Positions 1 to 8,880 of a DNA stretch of 64,000 nt are shown piece by piece. The stretch's first letter is position 1, and each line of letters starts with the position of its first letter. The stretch is from Pseudomonas sp. UMAB-08 (lineage in GTDB: Bacteria > Pseudomonadota > Gammaproteobacteria > Pseudomonadales > Pseudomonadaceae). The notes under the pieces are model-generated. The model did no database searches, was not told the DNA's origin, and saw only the letters and a program-made list of their open reading frames with translations. The position numbers and the translations under genes are program-made. The stretch is from assembly GCF_900095225.1 (NCBI RefSeq), contig NZ_LT607416.1, positions 361,033 through 425,032 on the forward strand, given 5' to 3'.

Positions 1-1
1 C

Positions 2-790
2 GCCATCGTGATAGTCACCGTGGACCGACAGCAGAATGTCCATCGGGTGTTCGAAGCCATGGGGTACGGCGCGCTGGATGTGGTCGATACGCCCGCCCTG
101 GGTGCAGGAAATCCCAAGGATGCAGCGGCCCCGTTGTTGCGCAAGATCCTCAATATCGACTGGTTGATCGGTCAGCGCGACAGTCGCGTGCGCACGGTCG
201 CCACGCCTTTGCGCGCGAGCGTACAGCGCCAGGGGTTGGTGGCCATCGGCTCTTCCGCGGGCGGCCCGGCAGCGCTGGAAGTTCTCCTCAAGGGTCTGCC
301 CGCGTCATTCCCTGCGGCTGTTGTGCTGGTTCAGCATGTGGATCAGGTGTTTGCCGCAGGGATGGCTGAGTGGCTGGCCAGTGCGTCTGGTTTACCCGTG
401 CGTCTGGCCCGTGATGGCGAGCCTCCAGAGCGGGGCACGGTCTTGCTGGCGGGCACCAATCACCATATTCGCTTATTGAAAAACGGCAATCTGGCGTACA
501 CCGCGGAACCCGTAAACGAAATTTATCGGCCCTCGATCGACGTTTTTTTCGAGAGTGTGGCCAGCTATTGGAGTGGAGATGCGGTGGGTGTGTTGCTGAC
601 GGGGATGGGGCGCGATGGTGCTCAAGGGCTTAAGTTGATGCGACAGCAAGGGTTTTTGACCATCGCTCAAGATCAACACAGCAGTGCTGTGTATGGCATG
701 CCCAAGGCGGCTGCCGCGATCGATGCGGCTGTCGAAATTCGGCCACTGGAAAAAATTGCGCCCAGATTGAGAGAGGTGTTCGGCCAATGA
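2..790 (+). CDS. wspF: WspF, CheB-type protein-glutamate methylesterase (5' end outside window)
   Basis: This is the CheB-family methylesterase of the Wsp surface-sensing pathway. It removes methyl groups from the receptor WspA and so lowers output through the kinase WspE to WspR. The frame is open from base 2, so the start and most of the N-terminal receiver domain lie upstream of the window. About 262 residues remain, against roughly 335 for the family. The catalytic domain is intact: the nucleophile serine sits in GSSAGGP (about 247-267), the histidine in VQHV, and the aspartate in TGMGRDGAQG (about 598-627). wspR follows after 45 bases, which is the usual wsp operon ending and separates WspF from an ordinary chemotaxis CheB. 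Confidence 0.93.
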   Translation, partial: AIVIVTVDRQQNVHRVFEAMGYGALDVVDTPALGAGNPKDAAAPLLRKILNIDWLIGQRDSRVRTVATPLRASVQRQGLVAIGSSAGGPAALEVLLKGLPASFPAAVVLVQHVDQVFAAGMAEWLASASGLPVRLARDGEPPERGTVLLAGTNHHIRLLKNGNLAYTAEPVNEIYRPSIDVFFESVASYWSGDAVGVLLTGMGRDGAQGLKLMRQQGFLTIAQDQHSSAVYGMPKAAAAIDAAVEIRPLEKIAPRLREVFGQ

Positions 791-835
791 CTTTTCAGGT
801 GAGTTCACGTCCAGCCAGAAAGCAGGAGCCCCGGC

Positions 836-1846
836 ATGCATGATTTGCAGATAGACGGTTTCAAGAAGACCGACGAAAACTCGGCGATGGTTCTGTTGGT
901 CGACGATCAGGCGATGATTGGTGAAGCGGTGCGCCGTGGGCTGGCCAACGAAGAGAACATCGACTTCCACTTCTGCGCTGACCCGCATCAGGCGATTGCC
1001 CAGGCTATTTTGATCAGGCCGACGGTGATTTTGCAGGACCTGGTCATGCCGGGCCTCGACGGTCTGACCCTGGTGCGCGAGTACCGCAACAACCCGCAGA
1101 CCCGCGACATCCCGATCATCGTGCTCTCGACCAAGGAAGACCCGCTGATCAAAAGCGCGGCCTTCGCGGCAGGGGCCAACGATTATCTGGTCAAGCTGCC
1201 GGACACCAACGAGTTGGTGGCGCGCATTCGTTACCACTCACGCTCGTACATGACCCTGTTGCAGCGTGATGAAGCCTATCGGGCCTTGCGCGTCAGTCAG
1301 CAGCAGTTGCTCGACACCAATCTGGTGTTGCAGCGTTTGATGAACTCGGACGGCTTGACTGGCCTGTCCAATCGTCGGCACTTCGACGAGTACCTGGAGC
1401 TGGAGTGGCGCCGGGCATTGCGTGAACAAAGTCAGATCTCGTTATTGATGATCGATGTGGACTACTTCAAGGCCTTCAACGACAACTTTGGCCACCTCGA
1501 AGGTGACGAAGCTCTGCGTAAGGTCTCCAGTGCGATTCGCGAGAGCTGTGGTCGATCTTCCGATCTGCCTGCGCGTTATGGTGGGGAAGAGTTTGCCTTG
1601 GTGCTGCCAACCACTTCACCCGGTGGTGCGCGGCTGCTGGCCGAAAAGCTGCGCCAGACCGTGGCGGGCCTCAATATCCCGCACATTTTCCCCGCGCCGG
1701 GCGCGAGCCTGACTATCAGCATCGGCCTGGCCACCCTGATCCCGCAAGCGGGTTCCAGCAGTCGCCAACTGATCATGGAAGCCGACAAGGGTTTATATTC
1801 CGCCAAGAACAATGGACGCAATCAGGTGGTGGTGGGGGTTAGCTGA
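836..1846 (+). CDS. wspR: WspR, response-regulator diguanylate cyclase
   Basis: WspR makes cyclic di-GMP when phosphorylated by the Wsp kinase and drives attachment and the wrinkly-spreader phenotype known in fluorescent pseudomonads. The 336-residue protein has a receiver domain (about 17-135; phosphoacceptor D68 in LQDLVMPG; conserved lysine in LSTK), a coiled linker (about 140-170) and a GGDEF domain. The active site is the GGEEF variant at 249-253. The inhibitory I-site RSSD sits at 240-243, five residues upstream, as needed for product feedback. The start was chosen because AGGAG at 824-828 lies seven bases before the ATG. It is the last gene of the wsp operon and immediately follows wspF. 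Confidence 0.97.
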   Translation: MHDLQIDGFKKTDENSAMVLLVDDQAMIGEAVRRGLANEENIDFHFCADPHQAIAQAILIRPTVILQDLVMPGLDGLTLVREYRNNPQTRDIPIIVLSTKEDPLIKSAAFAAGANDYLVKLPDTNELVARIRYHSRSYMTLLQRDEAYRALRVSQQQLLDTNLVLQRLMNSDGLTGLSNRRHFDEYLELEWRRALREQSQISLLMIDVDYFKAFNDNFGHLEGDEALRKVSSAIRESCGRSSDLPARYGGEEFALVLPTTSPGGARLLAEKLRQTVAGLNIPHIFPAPGASLTISIGLATLIPQAGSSSRQLIMEADKGLYSAKNNGRNQVVVGVS

Positions 1847-1979
1847 TCCCTTGCAACACCCTCCGTGGAATCGTGCAGCGCAGAAACTCCCGTAAGGCCT
1901 GCCCAATGGACTGCCTTAGCTGTCGGCGGTGAGTTATACTCGTCGGCTTTCAAAAGTTCGCCTACGAGTGCTGCCCACC

Positions 1980-3075
1980 ATGGAAATCAACCCGATCCTA
2001 AACAGCATCAAGGACCTGTCCGAGCGTTCTGAAACTATTCGGGGGTATCTTTGACTACGATCAAAAGCATGAGCGTCTGACTGAAGTCAATCGCGAGCTT
2101 GAAGATCCTGCTGTCTGGAACAACCCCGAGTACGCACAGAACCTGGGCCGCGAGCGCTCCTTGCTGGCGCAGATCGTCGACACCCTGGACGAAATGTCCT
2201 CTGGCCTGGTCGACGCCAAAGACCTGCTGTTGATGTCCGCCGAAGAAGAAGATCAGGCTGCCGTGGATGACGTGGCCGCTGAAGTCGAGCGCCTGCGCGA
2301 GTCGCTGGAAAAGCTGGAATTCCGTCGGATGTTCAGCGGCGAGATGGACGCCAACAACGCTTATCTGGATATCCAGGCCGGCTCCGGCGGTACGGAGGCT
2401 CAGGACTGGGCCAACATCCTGCTGCGCATGTACCTGCGCTGGGCGGATAAACGCGGTTTCGACGCGACCATCATGGAACTGTCTGCGGGTGAAGTCGCCG
2501 GGATCAAAGGCGCGACGCTGCACATCAAGGGTGAATACGCCTTTGGTTGGCTGCGCACTGAAATCGGCGTGCACCGCCTGGTGCGCAAGAGCCCTTTCGA
2601 CTCGGGCAACCGTCGTCACACCTCGTTCTCGGCTGTGTTCGTGTCGCCGGAAATCGATGACAACATCGAAATCGACATCAACCCCTCGGACCTGCGGATC
2701 GACACCTACCGCTCCTCCGGTGCCGGTGGCCAGCACGTTAACACCACCGACTCGGCAGTACGGATTACCCACGTACCGTCCAACACGGTGGTCTGCTGCC
2801 AGAACGAACGTTCCCAGCACGCGAACAAAGACACCGCGATGAAAATGTTGCGGGCACGCTTGTACGAGCAGGAAGTGCAGAAGCGCAATGCCGCTTCGCA
2901 GGCCCTGGAAGACACCAAGTCGGATATCGGCTGGGGTCATCAGATTCGCTCGTATGTGCTCGACCAGTCGCGGATCAAGGATCTGCGTACCGGTATCGAA
3001 AGAAGCGACTGCGTCAACGTGCTCGACGGCGATATCGATGAGTACCTTGTGGCCAGCCTCAAGCAAGGGCTGTAA
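1980..3075 (+). CDS. prfB: Peptide chain release factor 2 (RF2), made by +1 programmed frameshift
   Basis: RF2 recognises UGA and UAA and triggers peptide release on the ribosome. The gene is in two frames. ATG at 1980 opens a 24-codon reading frame ending at an in-frame TGA (2052-2054). Slipping +1 at CTT-TGA-C continues in the frame starting GAC at 2053 and runs to TAA at 3073-3075. The joined product is 364 residues, the normal RF2 length. The anticodon-like SPF tripeptide is in [12 protein letters not shown], and the catalytic GGQ is in SGAGGQHVN. lysS follows after 84 bases, the common prfB-lysS pair. Starting only at a later in-frame codon would remove the N-terminal domain, so the frameshifted product is the right model. 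Confidence 0.97.
2040..2055 (+). promoter_or_regulatory. prfB programmed +1 frameshift site
   Basis: The sequence CGGGGGTATCTTTGAC contains the three classic elements: a Shine-Dalgarno-like GGGGG run, the slippery CTT codon three bases later, and the weak TGA-C stop context. When RF2 is scarce, the ribosome pauses at TGA and slips forward, restoring RF2 synthesis. This autoregulatory design is established for bacterial prfB, and the sequence here fits it exactly. Confidence 0.96.
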
Positions 3076-3159
3076 TCCCGAGCCCTGATACAGCTGCCCC
3101 GATTCAAGTCCCTCGTCCTGATGGCGAGGGCAACGAACCTGCGATGGAAAATTTAAGAC

Positions 3160-4662
3160 ATGAGCGACCAACAACTCGACCCGCAAGACCTGCAACAGGA
3201 AGAAAACAGCCTGATCGCCCTGCGCAAGGAAAAGCTTGCTGCCGAGCGCGCCAAGGGCCAGGCCTTCCCCAACGACTTCCGCCGCGACAGCTACTGCAAT
3301 GATTTGCAGAAGCAGTATGTCGACAAGACCAAGGAAGAGCTGTTGGCTGCAGCGATTCCGGTCAAGGTTGCGGGTCGCCTCATGCTCAACCGTGGCTCGT
3401 TCATGGTGATTCAGGACATGACCGGTCGCATCCAGGTCTATGTCAACCGTAAAACGCTGCCCGAAGAAACCCTGGCAGCGGTCAAAACCTGGGACCTCGG
3501 TGACATCATCGCCGCCGAAGGCACCCTGGCGCGTTCCGGCAAGGGCGACCTGTACGTCGAAATGACCAACGTGCGCCTGCTGACCAAGTCCCTGCGCCCG
3601 CTGCCGGACAAGCACCATGGCCTGACCGATACCGAAACCCGCTATCGTCAGCGCTACGTTGACTTGATCGTCAACGAAGAAGTCCGCCACACCTTCCGCG
3701 TTCGTTCGCAAGTCATTGCGCACATTCGCAGCTTCTTCATGCAGCGCGATTTCCTTGAAGTGGAAACGCCGATGTTGCAGACCATTCCGGGTGGTGCTGC
3801 GGCCAAGCCTTTCGAGACGCATCACAATGCACTCGACCTGGACATGTTCCTGCGTATCGCGCCAGAGCTGTTCCTCAAACGTTTGGTGGTGGGTGGCTTC
3901 GAACGTGTGTTCGAGATCAACCGCAACTTCCGTAACGAAGGGGTTTCGACTCGGCACAACCCTGAGTTCACCATGCTTGAGTTCTATCAGGCATACGCTG
4001 ATTATGAAGACAACATGGACCTCACCGAGGAGTTGTTCCGCGAGCTGGCACAGCTGGTTCTGAACAGCACCGACGTGCCTTATCAAGGCAAAGTGTTCCA
4101 TTTCGGCGAACCGTTCCAGCGCATCTCCGTGTTCGCGTCGATCCTCAAGTACAACCCGGACATCACTGCGGCCGACCTTGAAGACATCGACAAGGCGCGT
4201 GCCATCGCCAAGAAAGCCGGTGCTGCCGTTAAAGGTTTCGAAGGTCTGGGCAAGTTGCAGACCATGATTTTCGAAGAGCTGGTCGAGCACCAACTCGAGC
4301 AACCGACCTTCATCACCGAATACCCGTTCGAAGTGTCGCCGCTGGCACGTCGCAACAACAACAACCCGAACGTCACCGACCGCTTCGAACTGTTCATCGG
4401 TGGCCGTGAAATCGCCAACGCCTACTCCGAGTTGAACGACGCGGAAGACCAGGCCGAGCGCTTCCAGGCTCAGGTTCGCGACAAGGACTCTGGTGACGAT
4501 GAGGCCATGCATTACGATGCAGACTTCGTGCGTGCGCTGGAGTACGGCATGCCGCCAACGGCCGGTGAAGGTATCGGCATCGACCGGCTGGTGATGCTAC
4601 TCACCGACGCACCGTCGATTCGCGACGTGATCCTGTTCCCGCACATGCGCCCGCAAGCGTAA
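3160..4662 (+). CDS. lysS: Lysyl-tRNA synthetase, class II
   Basis: Charges tRNA-Lys with lysine in the cytoplasm. The 500-residue protein has an N-terminal OB-fold anticodon-binding domain (about 60-180, with [15 protein letters not shown]) and a class II catalytic core. Motif 1 is around [10 protein letters not shown], motif 2 is [20 protein letters not shown], and motif 3 is [13 protein letters not shown] near the C-terminus. Length is typical for LysS. It follows prfB in the same direction and is closed by a strong terminator 10 bases after the stop, so the prfB-lysS unit ends here. Confidence 0.98.
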   Translation: MSDQQLDPQDLQQEENSLIALRKEKLAAERAKGQAFPNDFRRDSYCNDLQKQYVDKTKEELLAAAIPVKVAGRLMLNRGSFMVIQDMTGRIQVYVNRKTLPEETLAAVKTWDLGDIIAAEGTLARSGKGDLYVEMTNVRLLTKSLRPLPDKHHGLTDTETRYRQRYVDLIVNEEVRHTFRVRSQVIAHIRSFFMQRDFLEVETPMLQTIPGGAAAKPFETHHNALDLDMFLRIAPELFLKRLVVGGFERVFEINRNFRNEGVSTRHNPEFTMLEFYQAYADYEDNMDLTEELFRELAQLVLNSTDVPYQGKVFHFGEPFQRISVFASILKYNPDITAADLEDIDKARAIAKKAGAAVKGFEGLGKLQTMIFEELVEHQLEQPTFITEYPFEVSPLARRNNNNPNVTDRFELFIGGREIANAYSELNDAEDQAERFQAQVRDKDSGDDEAMHYDADFVRALEYGMPPTAGEGIGIDRLVMLLTDAPSIRDVILFPHMRPQA

Positions 4663-4672
4663 AAATGTGAAG

Positions 4673-4699
4673 AAGCCGCCTCGCAAGGGCGGCTTTTTT
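4673..4699 (+). terminator. Rho-independent terminator of prfB-lysS
   Basis: AAGCCGCC (4673-4680) pairs with GGCGGCTT (4688-4695) across a short loop and is followed by a run of T, starting 10 bases after the lysS stop. Confidence 0.93.
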
Positions 4700-4748
4700 G
4701 TATTCGTCAGACAACCCACGTGAAGCCATTCGCAACGGGACGCGCAGT

Positions 4749-4808
4749 TGCAAGCCTGCTCCCACGGTAGACCGCATTACCTCTGTAGGAGCGGACGTGT
4801 CCGCGAAG
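4749..4808 (+). repeat. REP-like extragenic palindromic sequence
   Basis: TGTAGGAGCGGACGTGTCCG at 4784-4803 is a Pseudomonas-type REP core. An inverted, degenerate partner (GCAAGCCTGCTCCCACGG) lies at about 4749-4766. This pair resembles the REPINs at 28.7, 31.3 and 34.3 kb but is less complete. It fills the 183-base gap between lysS and the TetR gene together with the terminator. Confidence 0.6.
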
Positions 4809-4845
4809 GCGTCGTCCAGGCGACAACCAATAAGGAAAACCTGTC

Positions 4846-5577
4846 GTGAACTGTGTGATCGCTCAAAAGGGGGCTGCTGGCGTTGCCACAGCCGTAGCGC
4901 AGAGTGTTCAGTATCAAGGTCGCAAGGCCATTCGACAGGGCAGTGAGCAGCGCCGGCAGGATATCCTCGACGCGGTCATGCGTATCGTCGTCCGCGATGG
5001 CGTGCGAGCCGTACGTCATCGTGCGGTAGCCGCCGAAGCCAGCGTGCCCCTGTCAGCCACCACCTATTACTTCAAAGACATCGATGACCTGCTCACCGAT
5101 GCCTTTGCCCAATACGTCGAGCGCAGCGCGGCCTACATGGCCAAGCTGTGGGAAAACACCGAAGTGATCCTGCGTGAAATGGTTGCCCGAAGCGATGGCA
5201 GCCTTGGCGCTCGAGCCCGCCTGGCCGATGAAATCGCCCTGATGACCATGGAGTACGTGCGTCGCCAGTTGATGACGCGTCGCGAGCATCTGATCGCCGA
5301 ACACGCCTTCCATCATGAGGCCTTGCTCAACCCGAGACTGGCCCTGCTGGTCAGTGCACATCAGGAGATTTTGCTGCAAGGTACGGGTCAGTTCTTCCAG
5401 GTAATGGGGTCTTCGCAGCCGCATCAGGATGCACAGGTGTTGACGGGGATAATCAGCCGGATGGAATATCAGGGCCTGCTCCACGGCCCGCAGCCTCACG
5501 CAGACGAAGAAATGCTCGGTATCCTCACCCGCCACCTGCATTTGGTGTTGGGGACCACGACACCTGTTTGCGAGTGA
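4846..5577 (+). CDS. TetR/AcrR-family transcriptional regulator
   Basis: A 243-residue DNA-binding repressor-type protein. A leader of about 35 residues precedes a TetR helix-turn-helix at about 36-85 (RQDILDAVMRIVVRDGVRAV, then PLSATTYYFKD), followed by a helical ligand-binding domain. The GTG start is supported by AAGGA nine bases upstream. The gene is followed after 25 bases by four same-strand genes ending at 8764, so it may head that operon or regulate it, although linkage is the only evidence. The ligand and operator are unknown. The N-terminal extension before the HTH is longer than in most TetR proteins; an internal start is possible but has no better ribosome-binding site. Confidence 0.88.
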   Translation: MNCVIAQKGAAGVATAVAQSVQYQGRKAIRQGSEQRRQDILDAVMRIVVRDGVRAVRHRAVAAEASVPLSATTYYFKDIDDLLTDAFAQYVERSAAYMAKLWENTEVILREMVARSDGSLGARARLADEIALMTMEYVRRQLMTRREHLIAEHAFHHEALLNPRLALLVSAHQEILLQGTGQFFQVMGSSQPHQDAQVLTGIISRMEYQGLLHGPQPHADEEMLGILTRHLHLVLGTTTPVCE

Positions 5578-5602
5578 ATATGCGTATGTTCAGGAGAACC
5601 CG

Positions 5603-6148
5603 ATGAAAGCCTGGCGCGTGGTCATCGCCTTGTCGTTCGTGTTATTGAGCGGCTGCCTGGTGACCTTCAAGGATCCGATTCCCGCCAACGATGCGGCACC
5701 CAAAGCGATGCTCGGCAAATGGACCAGCAAAAACGCCTGGGGTGAACCTCTTGAACTTGAAGTCACGCGCACGGGCGTCCATCAATACAAGGCCGTCAGC
5801 TACCGCGCGGGTGATCGCAAGCACCGCGACGAGTACCCATTCACCGTGTCTCGGCATGGCAGTCGCTGGTACCTGTCGGCGGGTTTGCCGCAGAAATACG
5901 GCGCTAATTTCGTCATTGCAGGTTTCGAGTTGACCGAAAACCATGAATTGGTGGTCTACAACCTCGATGTCGATCGGGTCAACCAGTTGATCGAACAGAA
6001 AACCCTGGCTGGCGAAACGCTGGAAACCGAGAAGGGCGATGGTGTGCTGATCACCAGCCCGCTCGATCAGGTGTTTGCCTATCTCGACGATCCGGCCAAC
6101 TCCGATGTTTTTCTCGAAGTGGCGCGGTATCAGCGCTTGCCCAAGTAG
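5603..6148 (+). CDS. Predicted envelope lipoprotein, unknown function
   Basis: A 181-residue protein with a clear lipoprotein signal: a hydrophobic stretch (about 6-16) ends in the lipobox LLSGC with Cys18 as the lipidation site. The residue after Cys is Leu rather than Asp, so outer-membrane sorting is expected. The mature part is soluble, mixed alpha/beta, and has no motif I recognise. GGAG lies about six bases before the ATG. It is 25 bases after the TetR gene and 32 before the DUF1704 gene, which suggests co-transcription. In P. aeruginosa the corresponding position between lysS and lptF also holds a hypothetical lipoprotein, from memory. Confidence 0.85.
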   Translation: MKAWRVVIALSFVLLSGCLVTFKDPIPANDAAPKAMLGKWTSKNAWGEPLELEVTRTGVHQYKAVSYRAGDRKHRDEYPFTVSRHGSRWYLSAGLPQKYGANFVIAGFELTENHELVVYNLDVDRVNQLIEQKTLAGETLETEKGDGVLITSPLDQVFAYLDDPANSDVFLEVARYQRLPK

Positions 6149-6180
6149 GGCGGCACGCCTAACCAAACAAGGAGTTCAGG

Positions 6181-7458
6181 GTGGACGATTACCAGCAGAT
6201 TATTCGTGCCTTGTCAGACCGCATTGTCGTGGCTCAGACACCGATTCGTGTTCTTGATGCAGTGAAGTGGGACGACAGCATTCGCAAGGGTTTCCTTGAG
6301 GCCAAAGGCAAGAAGATGCCCGCCGTGGATCGCGCTTACTACGATAACCGGCCGCTGGCATTCGATTCCAACGCGGTGAAGCTGGAGTTCCAGAACATTG
6401 AGCGTGACATCACCCGGCAGTTGGGTCAGTTCAACCCGGTCGGGCAGATCATGCGGCGCATGTGCAAGGAGTACCGGATGGTCATCCGCATGCTTGAAGC
6501 GCGTGGCACCGCGGATTTCGGCCTGATTTCCCAAGAGCTTTATGGCGCTGCGTCGGATGCCTTCCATGCGGGCGATCCGACACTCGCTGATCTGGGCCTG
6601 ATGCTTTCCGATTACCTGAACAATATCGCCGGGCGCGGGGACCTCAAGGACGAACCGAAAACGCTCACCGCCAAAGACGCGGTGAATATGCTGCAAACCC
6701 GGTTGAACAAGGTGTTTGGTGAGGCGGAGGAGACCATTCGTGTGTTCGAATCCGATGGCATCGTCGCCGACGCGGCGGCCGGTGCCGATTACATCAAGAT
6801 TCGCACCGACGCCATGTTCAACGAGCGAGACGTGCGGGCGCTGGAAGTGCACGAAGGGCTGGTGCATGTCGGCACCACCCTTAACGGCCAGAATCAGCCG
6901 ATCTGCACGTTCCTGTCCAAGGGGCCGCCGTCGTCCACGGTGACTCAGGAAGGTCTGGCGATTCTGATGGAAGTGATTGCTTTCGCCTCGTACCCCAGCC
7001 GCTTGCGCAAGCTGACTAACCGCACTCGTGCCATCCATATGGCCGAGGAAGGTGCTGATTTCTTGCAGGTTTTCGAGTTCTATCGTGAGCAAGGCTTTGG
7101 CATGTCCGAAAGCTACGGCAACGCCAGTCGCGTATTCCGTGGTTCGGTGCCCGATGGTCTGCCATTTACCAAAGACTTGTCCTACCTCAAGGGCTTCATC
7201 ATGGTTTACAACTACATTCAGTTGGCCGTGCGCAAAGGCAAGCTTGAGCAGATACCGTTGTTGTTCTGCGGCAAAACGACTCTGGAAGACATGCGCACCT
7301 TGCGCCAGTTGGTCGATGAAGGGTTGGTGGAGCCGCCGAAATACCTGCCTGAACAGTTTCGGGACATGAACGCCTTGTCCGCATGGATGTGCTTCTCCAA
7401 CTTCCTCAACCATTTGAGCCTGGACCGGATTGAGGCTGACTACTCCAACATCCTGTAG
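6181..7458 (+). CDS. DUF1704 / QEGLA-motif protein, putative zinc carboxypeptidase-like enzyme
   Basis: A 425-residue cytoplasmic protein (no signal peptide, no membrane segment) of the DUF1704 family, long labelled 'flavohemoglobin expression-modulating QEGLA motif protein'. It contains HEGLVH at 224-229, which reads as an HExxxH zinc motif, and the family signature QEGLA at 256-260, whose Glu257 would be the third ligand. Established knowledge: the human DUF1704 proteins MATCAP/TMCP are tubulin tyrosine carboxypeptidases using HExxxH plus a downstream Glu. By inference this bacterial member is a metallo-carboxypeptidase-like enzyme, but its substrate is unknown and bacteria lack tubulin tails of that type. 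The GTG start has AAGGAG about eight bases upstream. It sits in a four-gene run with two lipoproteins. Confidence 0.88.
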   Translation: MDDYQQIIRALSDRIVVAQTPIRVLDAVKWDDSIRKGFLEAKGKKMPAVDRAYYDNRPLAFDSNAVKLEFQNIERDITRQLGQFNPVGQIMRRMCKEYRMVIRMLEARGTADFGLISQELYGAASDAFHAGDPTLADLGLMLSDYLNNIAGRGDLKDEPKTLTAKDAVNMLQTRLNKVFGEAEETIRVFESDGIVADAAAGADYIKIRTDAMFNERDVRALEVHEGLVHVGTTLNGQNQPICTFLSKGPPSSTVTQEGLAILMEVIAFASYPSRLRKLTNRTRAIHMAEEGADFLQVFEFYREQGFGMSESYGNASRVFRGSVPDGLPFTKDLSYLKGFIMVYNYIQLAVRKGKLEQIPLLFCGKTTLEDMRTLRQLVDEGLVEPPKYLPEQFRDMNALSAWMCFSNFLNHLSLDRIEADYSNIL

Positions 7459-7502
7459 GCCTCATGGCGAGCAAGTCACCCACATCAAAAGGGAATTGAA
7501 GC

Positions 7503-8438
7503 GTGAAGTTATTGGGCATCCTCACATTGCTCCTGACCCTCACCGGCTGCAGTTCCTTGCTGTTCTACCCCGAGCCGGGCCAGCCGTTTACCCCTGATAA
7601 AGCCCATCTGGCCTATCGCGACGTGACCTTGACGGCGGCCGACGGTACCCGATTGCATGGCTGGTGGCTGCCGGCCAAGGCCGGGGTTCCGGTCAAGGGC
7701 ACGGTGCTGCACTTGCATGGCAATGGCGGCAATCTGGCCTGGCACCTGGGTGGCAGTTGGTGGCTGCCAGAGGAGGGCTATCAGGTGTTGTTGCTGGACT
7801 ACCGCGGTTATGGCATGTCGCAGGGCGAGCCTAGCCTGCCGGGGATCTATCAGGACGTCGACGCAACGTTTGCCTGGTTGAACAGCGCGCCCGAGGTGCA
7901 AGGCAAGCCTCTGGTGGTGCTCGGGCAAAGTCTTGGGGGTGCGATAGCGGTGCATTATCTGGCCGAGCATCCGCAACAGCGCGCTCGGGTCAAGGCGCTG
8001 ATACTTGACGGAGCACCGGCCAGCTACCGCGATGTTGCCCGGTATACCCTCAGCACCTCATGGTTGACCTGGCCGTTGCAAACGCCGCTGTCGTGGCTGA
8101 TTCCTGACGCGGACAGCGCGATCAAGGGCCTGCCACAGCTGAGCGGAACGCCGCTGCTGATTTTCCAGAGCCTGGATGATTCGCTGGTGCCCCTTTCCAA
8201 CGGCATCAGTCTGTATCAAGCTGCGCCCCCTCCGCGTGTCCTGCAATTGACGCGTGGCGGGCATGTGCAGACATTCTCTGACCCTACGTGGCGTCAGGTG
8301 ATGGTGCGCTACCTGGAGGATCCGCAGCACTTCAATGGCCTGCGGCGTTTAGCCGAAGTTCCGAATTACCCCAGCCACTCGGGTGCGCTGCGTGCACAAC
8401 AGAATTCAGAAATTGAACATTCAGAGAGTCCGCAATGA
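7503..8438 (+). CDS. Alpha/beta hydrolase lipoprotein
   Basis: A 311-residue serine hydrolase-fold protein anchored as a lipoprotein: the signal sequence ends in the lipobox LTGC (Cys16). The fold signatures are the oxyanion region HLHGNGGN, the nucleophile elbow GQSLGGA, the acid residue in the FQSLDDSLVP region, and the catalytic His in GGHVQTF. This resembles the BEM46/YfhR-like 'lysophospholipase' group, but the substrate cannot be deduced. The GTG start lies 44 bases after the DUF1704 stop. Its own stop overlaps the next start by four bases (ATGA), so translational coupling to the small membrane protein is likely. Confidence 0.88.
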   Translation: MKLLGILTLLLTLTGCSSLLFYPEPGQPFTPDKAHLAYRDVTLTAADGTRLHGWWLPAKAGVPVKGTVLHLHGNGGNLAWHLGGSWWLPEEGYQVLLLDYRGYGMSQGEPSLPGIYQDVDATFAWLNSAPEVQGKPLVVLGQSLGGAIAVHYLAEHPQQRARVKALILDGAPASYRDVARYTLSTSWLTWPLQTPLSWLIPDADSAIKGLPQLSGTPLLIFQSLDDSLVPLSNGISLYQAAPPPRVLQLTRGGHVQTFSDPTWRQVMVRYLEDPQHFNGLRRLAEVPNYPSHSGALRAQQNSEIEHSESPQ

Positions 8439-8764
8439 GCGAAGAACGTAACGCAATTCCCATGATCGTCACCGGTATCTGCACCATTCTGGGCACCGTC
8501 GGTGTCCTCTGGTACTACGGCTACCTGCATTTCGCCAAGCCTGAGGACGCGCTGTTGCTCAGCGAGTTCACTATGCTCAAGACCATTCCGGGGGAGGATT
8601 ATAAAATCGCTCTGGAGCCTGCCGCCGAAGTGGCGCAGTGCATTGACGGCGTTCTGGTGCTGTTCAACACCGAGCAGAAAGGCCTCAGCGGTGTGCTGAT
8701 CAACAGTAAGAAGCAAGCTGTGCGCTGCGCTGGCGAAGAAACACCGCAGCAGTTGCAGCCGTAA
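8435..8764 (+). CDS. Small single-pass membrane protein, unknown function
   Basis: A 109-residue protein with one predicted transmembrane helix (about 9-29, IVTGICTILGTVGVLWYYGY) and a soluble C-terminal domain that contains two cysteines (in QCIDG and RCAGE). No family was recognised. Its start overlaps the stop of the hydrolase gene (ATGA), so it is the last gene of the TetR-lipoprotein-DUF1704-hydrolase run. A strong terminator follows at 8823. Confidence 0.8.
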   Translation: MSEERNAIPMIVTGICTILGTVGVLWYYGYLHFAKPEDALLLSEFTMLKTIPGEDYKIALEPAAEVAQCIDGVLVLFNTEQKGLSGVLINSKKQAVRCAGEETPQQLQP

Positions 8765-8822
8765 CGCCGCTGCCTGACCGGCCCGTACAGATCAAGCTTT
8801 GCCGCGGTATCGGGTGAGGCAC

Positions 8823-8864
8823 AAAAAAGCCCCGCCTGCGGAATGAACGCAGGCAGGGCTTTTT
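8823..8864. terminator. Bidirectional terminator between converging units
   Basis: AGCCCCGCCTGCG and CGCAGGCAGGGCT form a long GC stem with a short loop, flanked by an A run on one side and TTTTT on the other. It lies between the plus-strand operon ending at 8764 and the minus-strand lptF ending at 8881, so it can serve both. Confidence 0.92.
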
Positions 8865-8880
8865 AGGTTACGTCAGTCGA

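Noticed and set aside
2035..4512. Long minus-strand open frame of about 825 codons across prfB and lysS
   Set aside because: It is antisense to two unmistakable genes; its translation has no domain and is typical of high-GC frame shadows.
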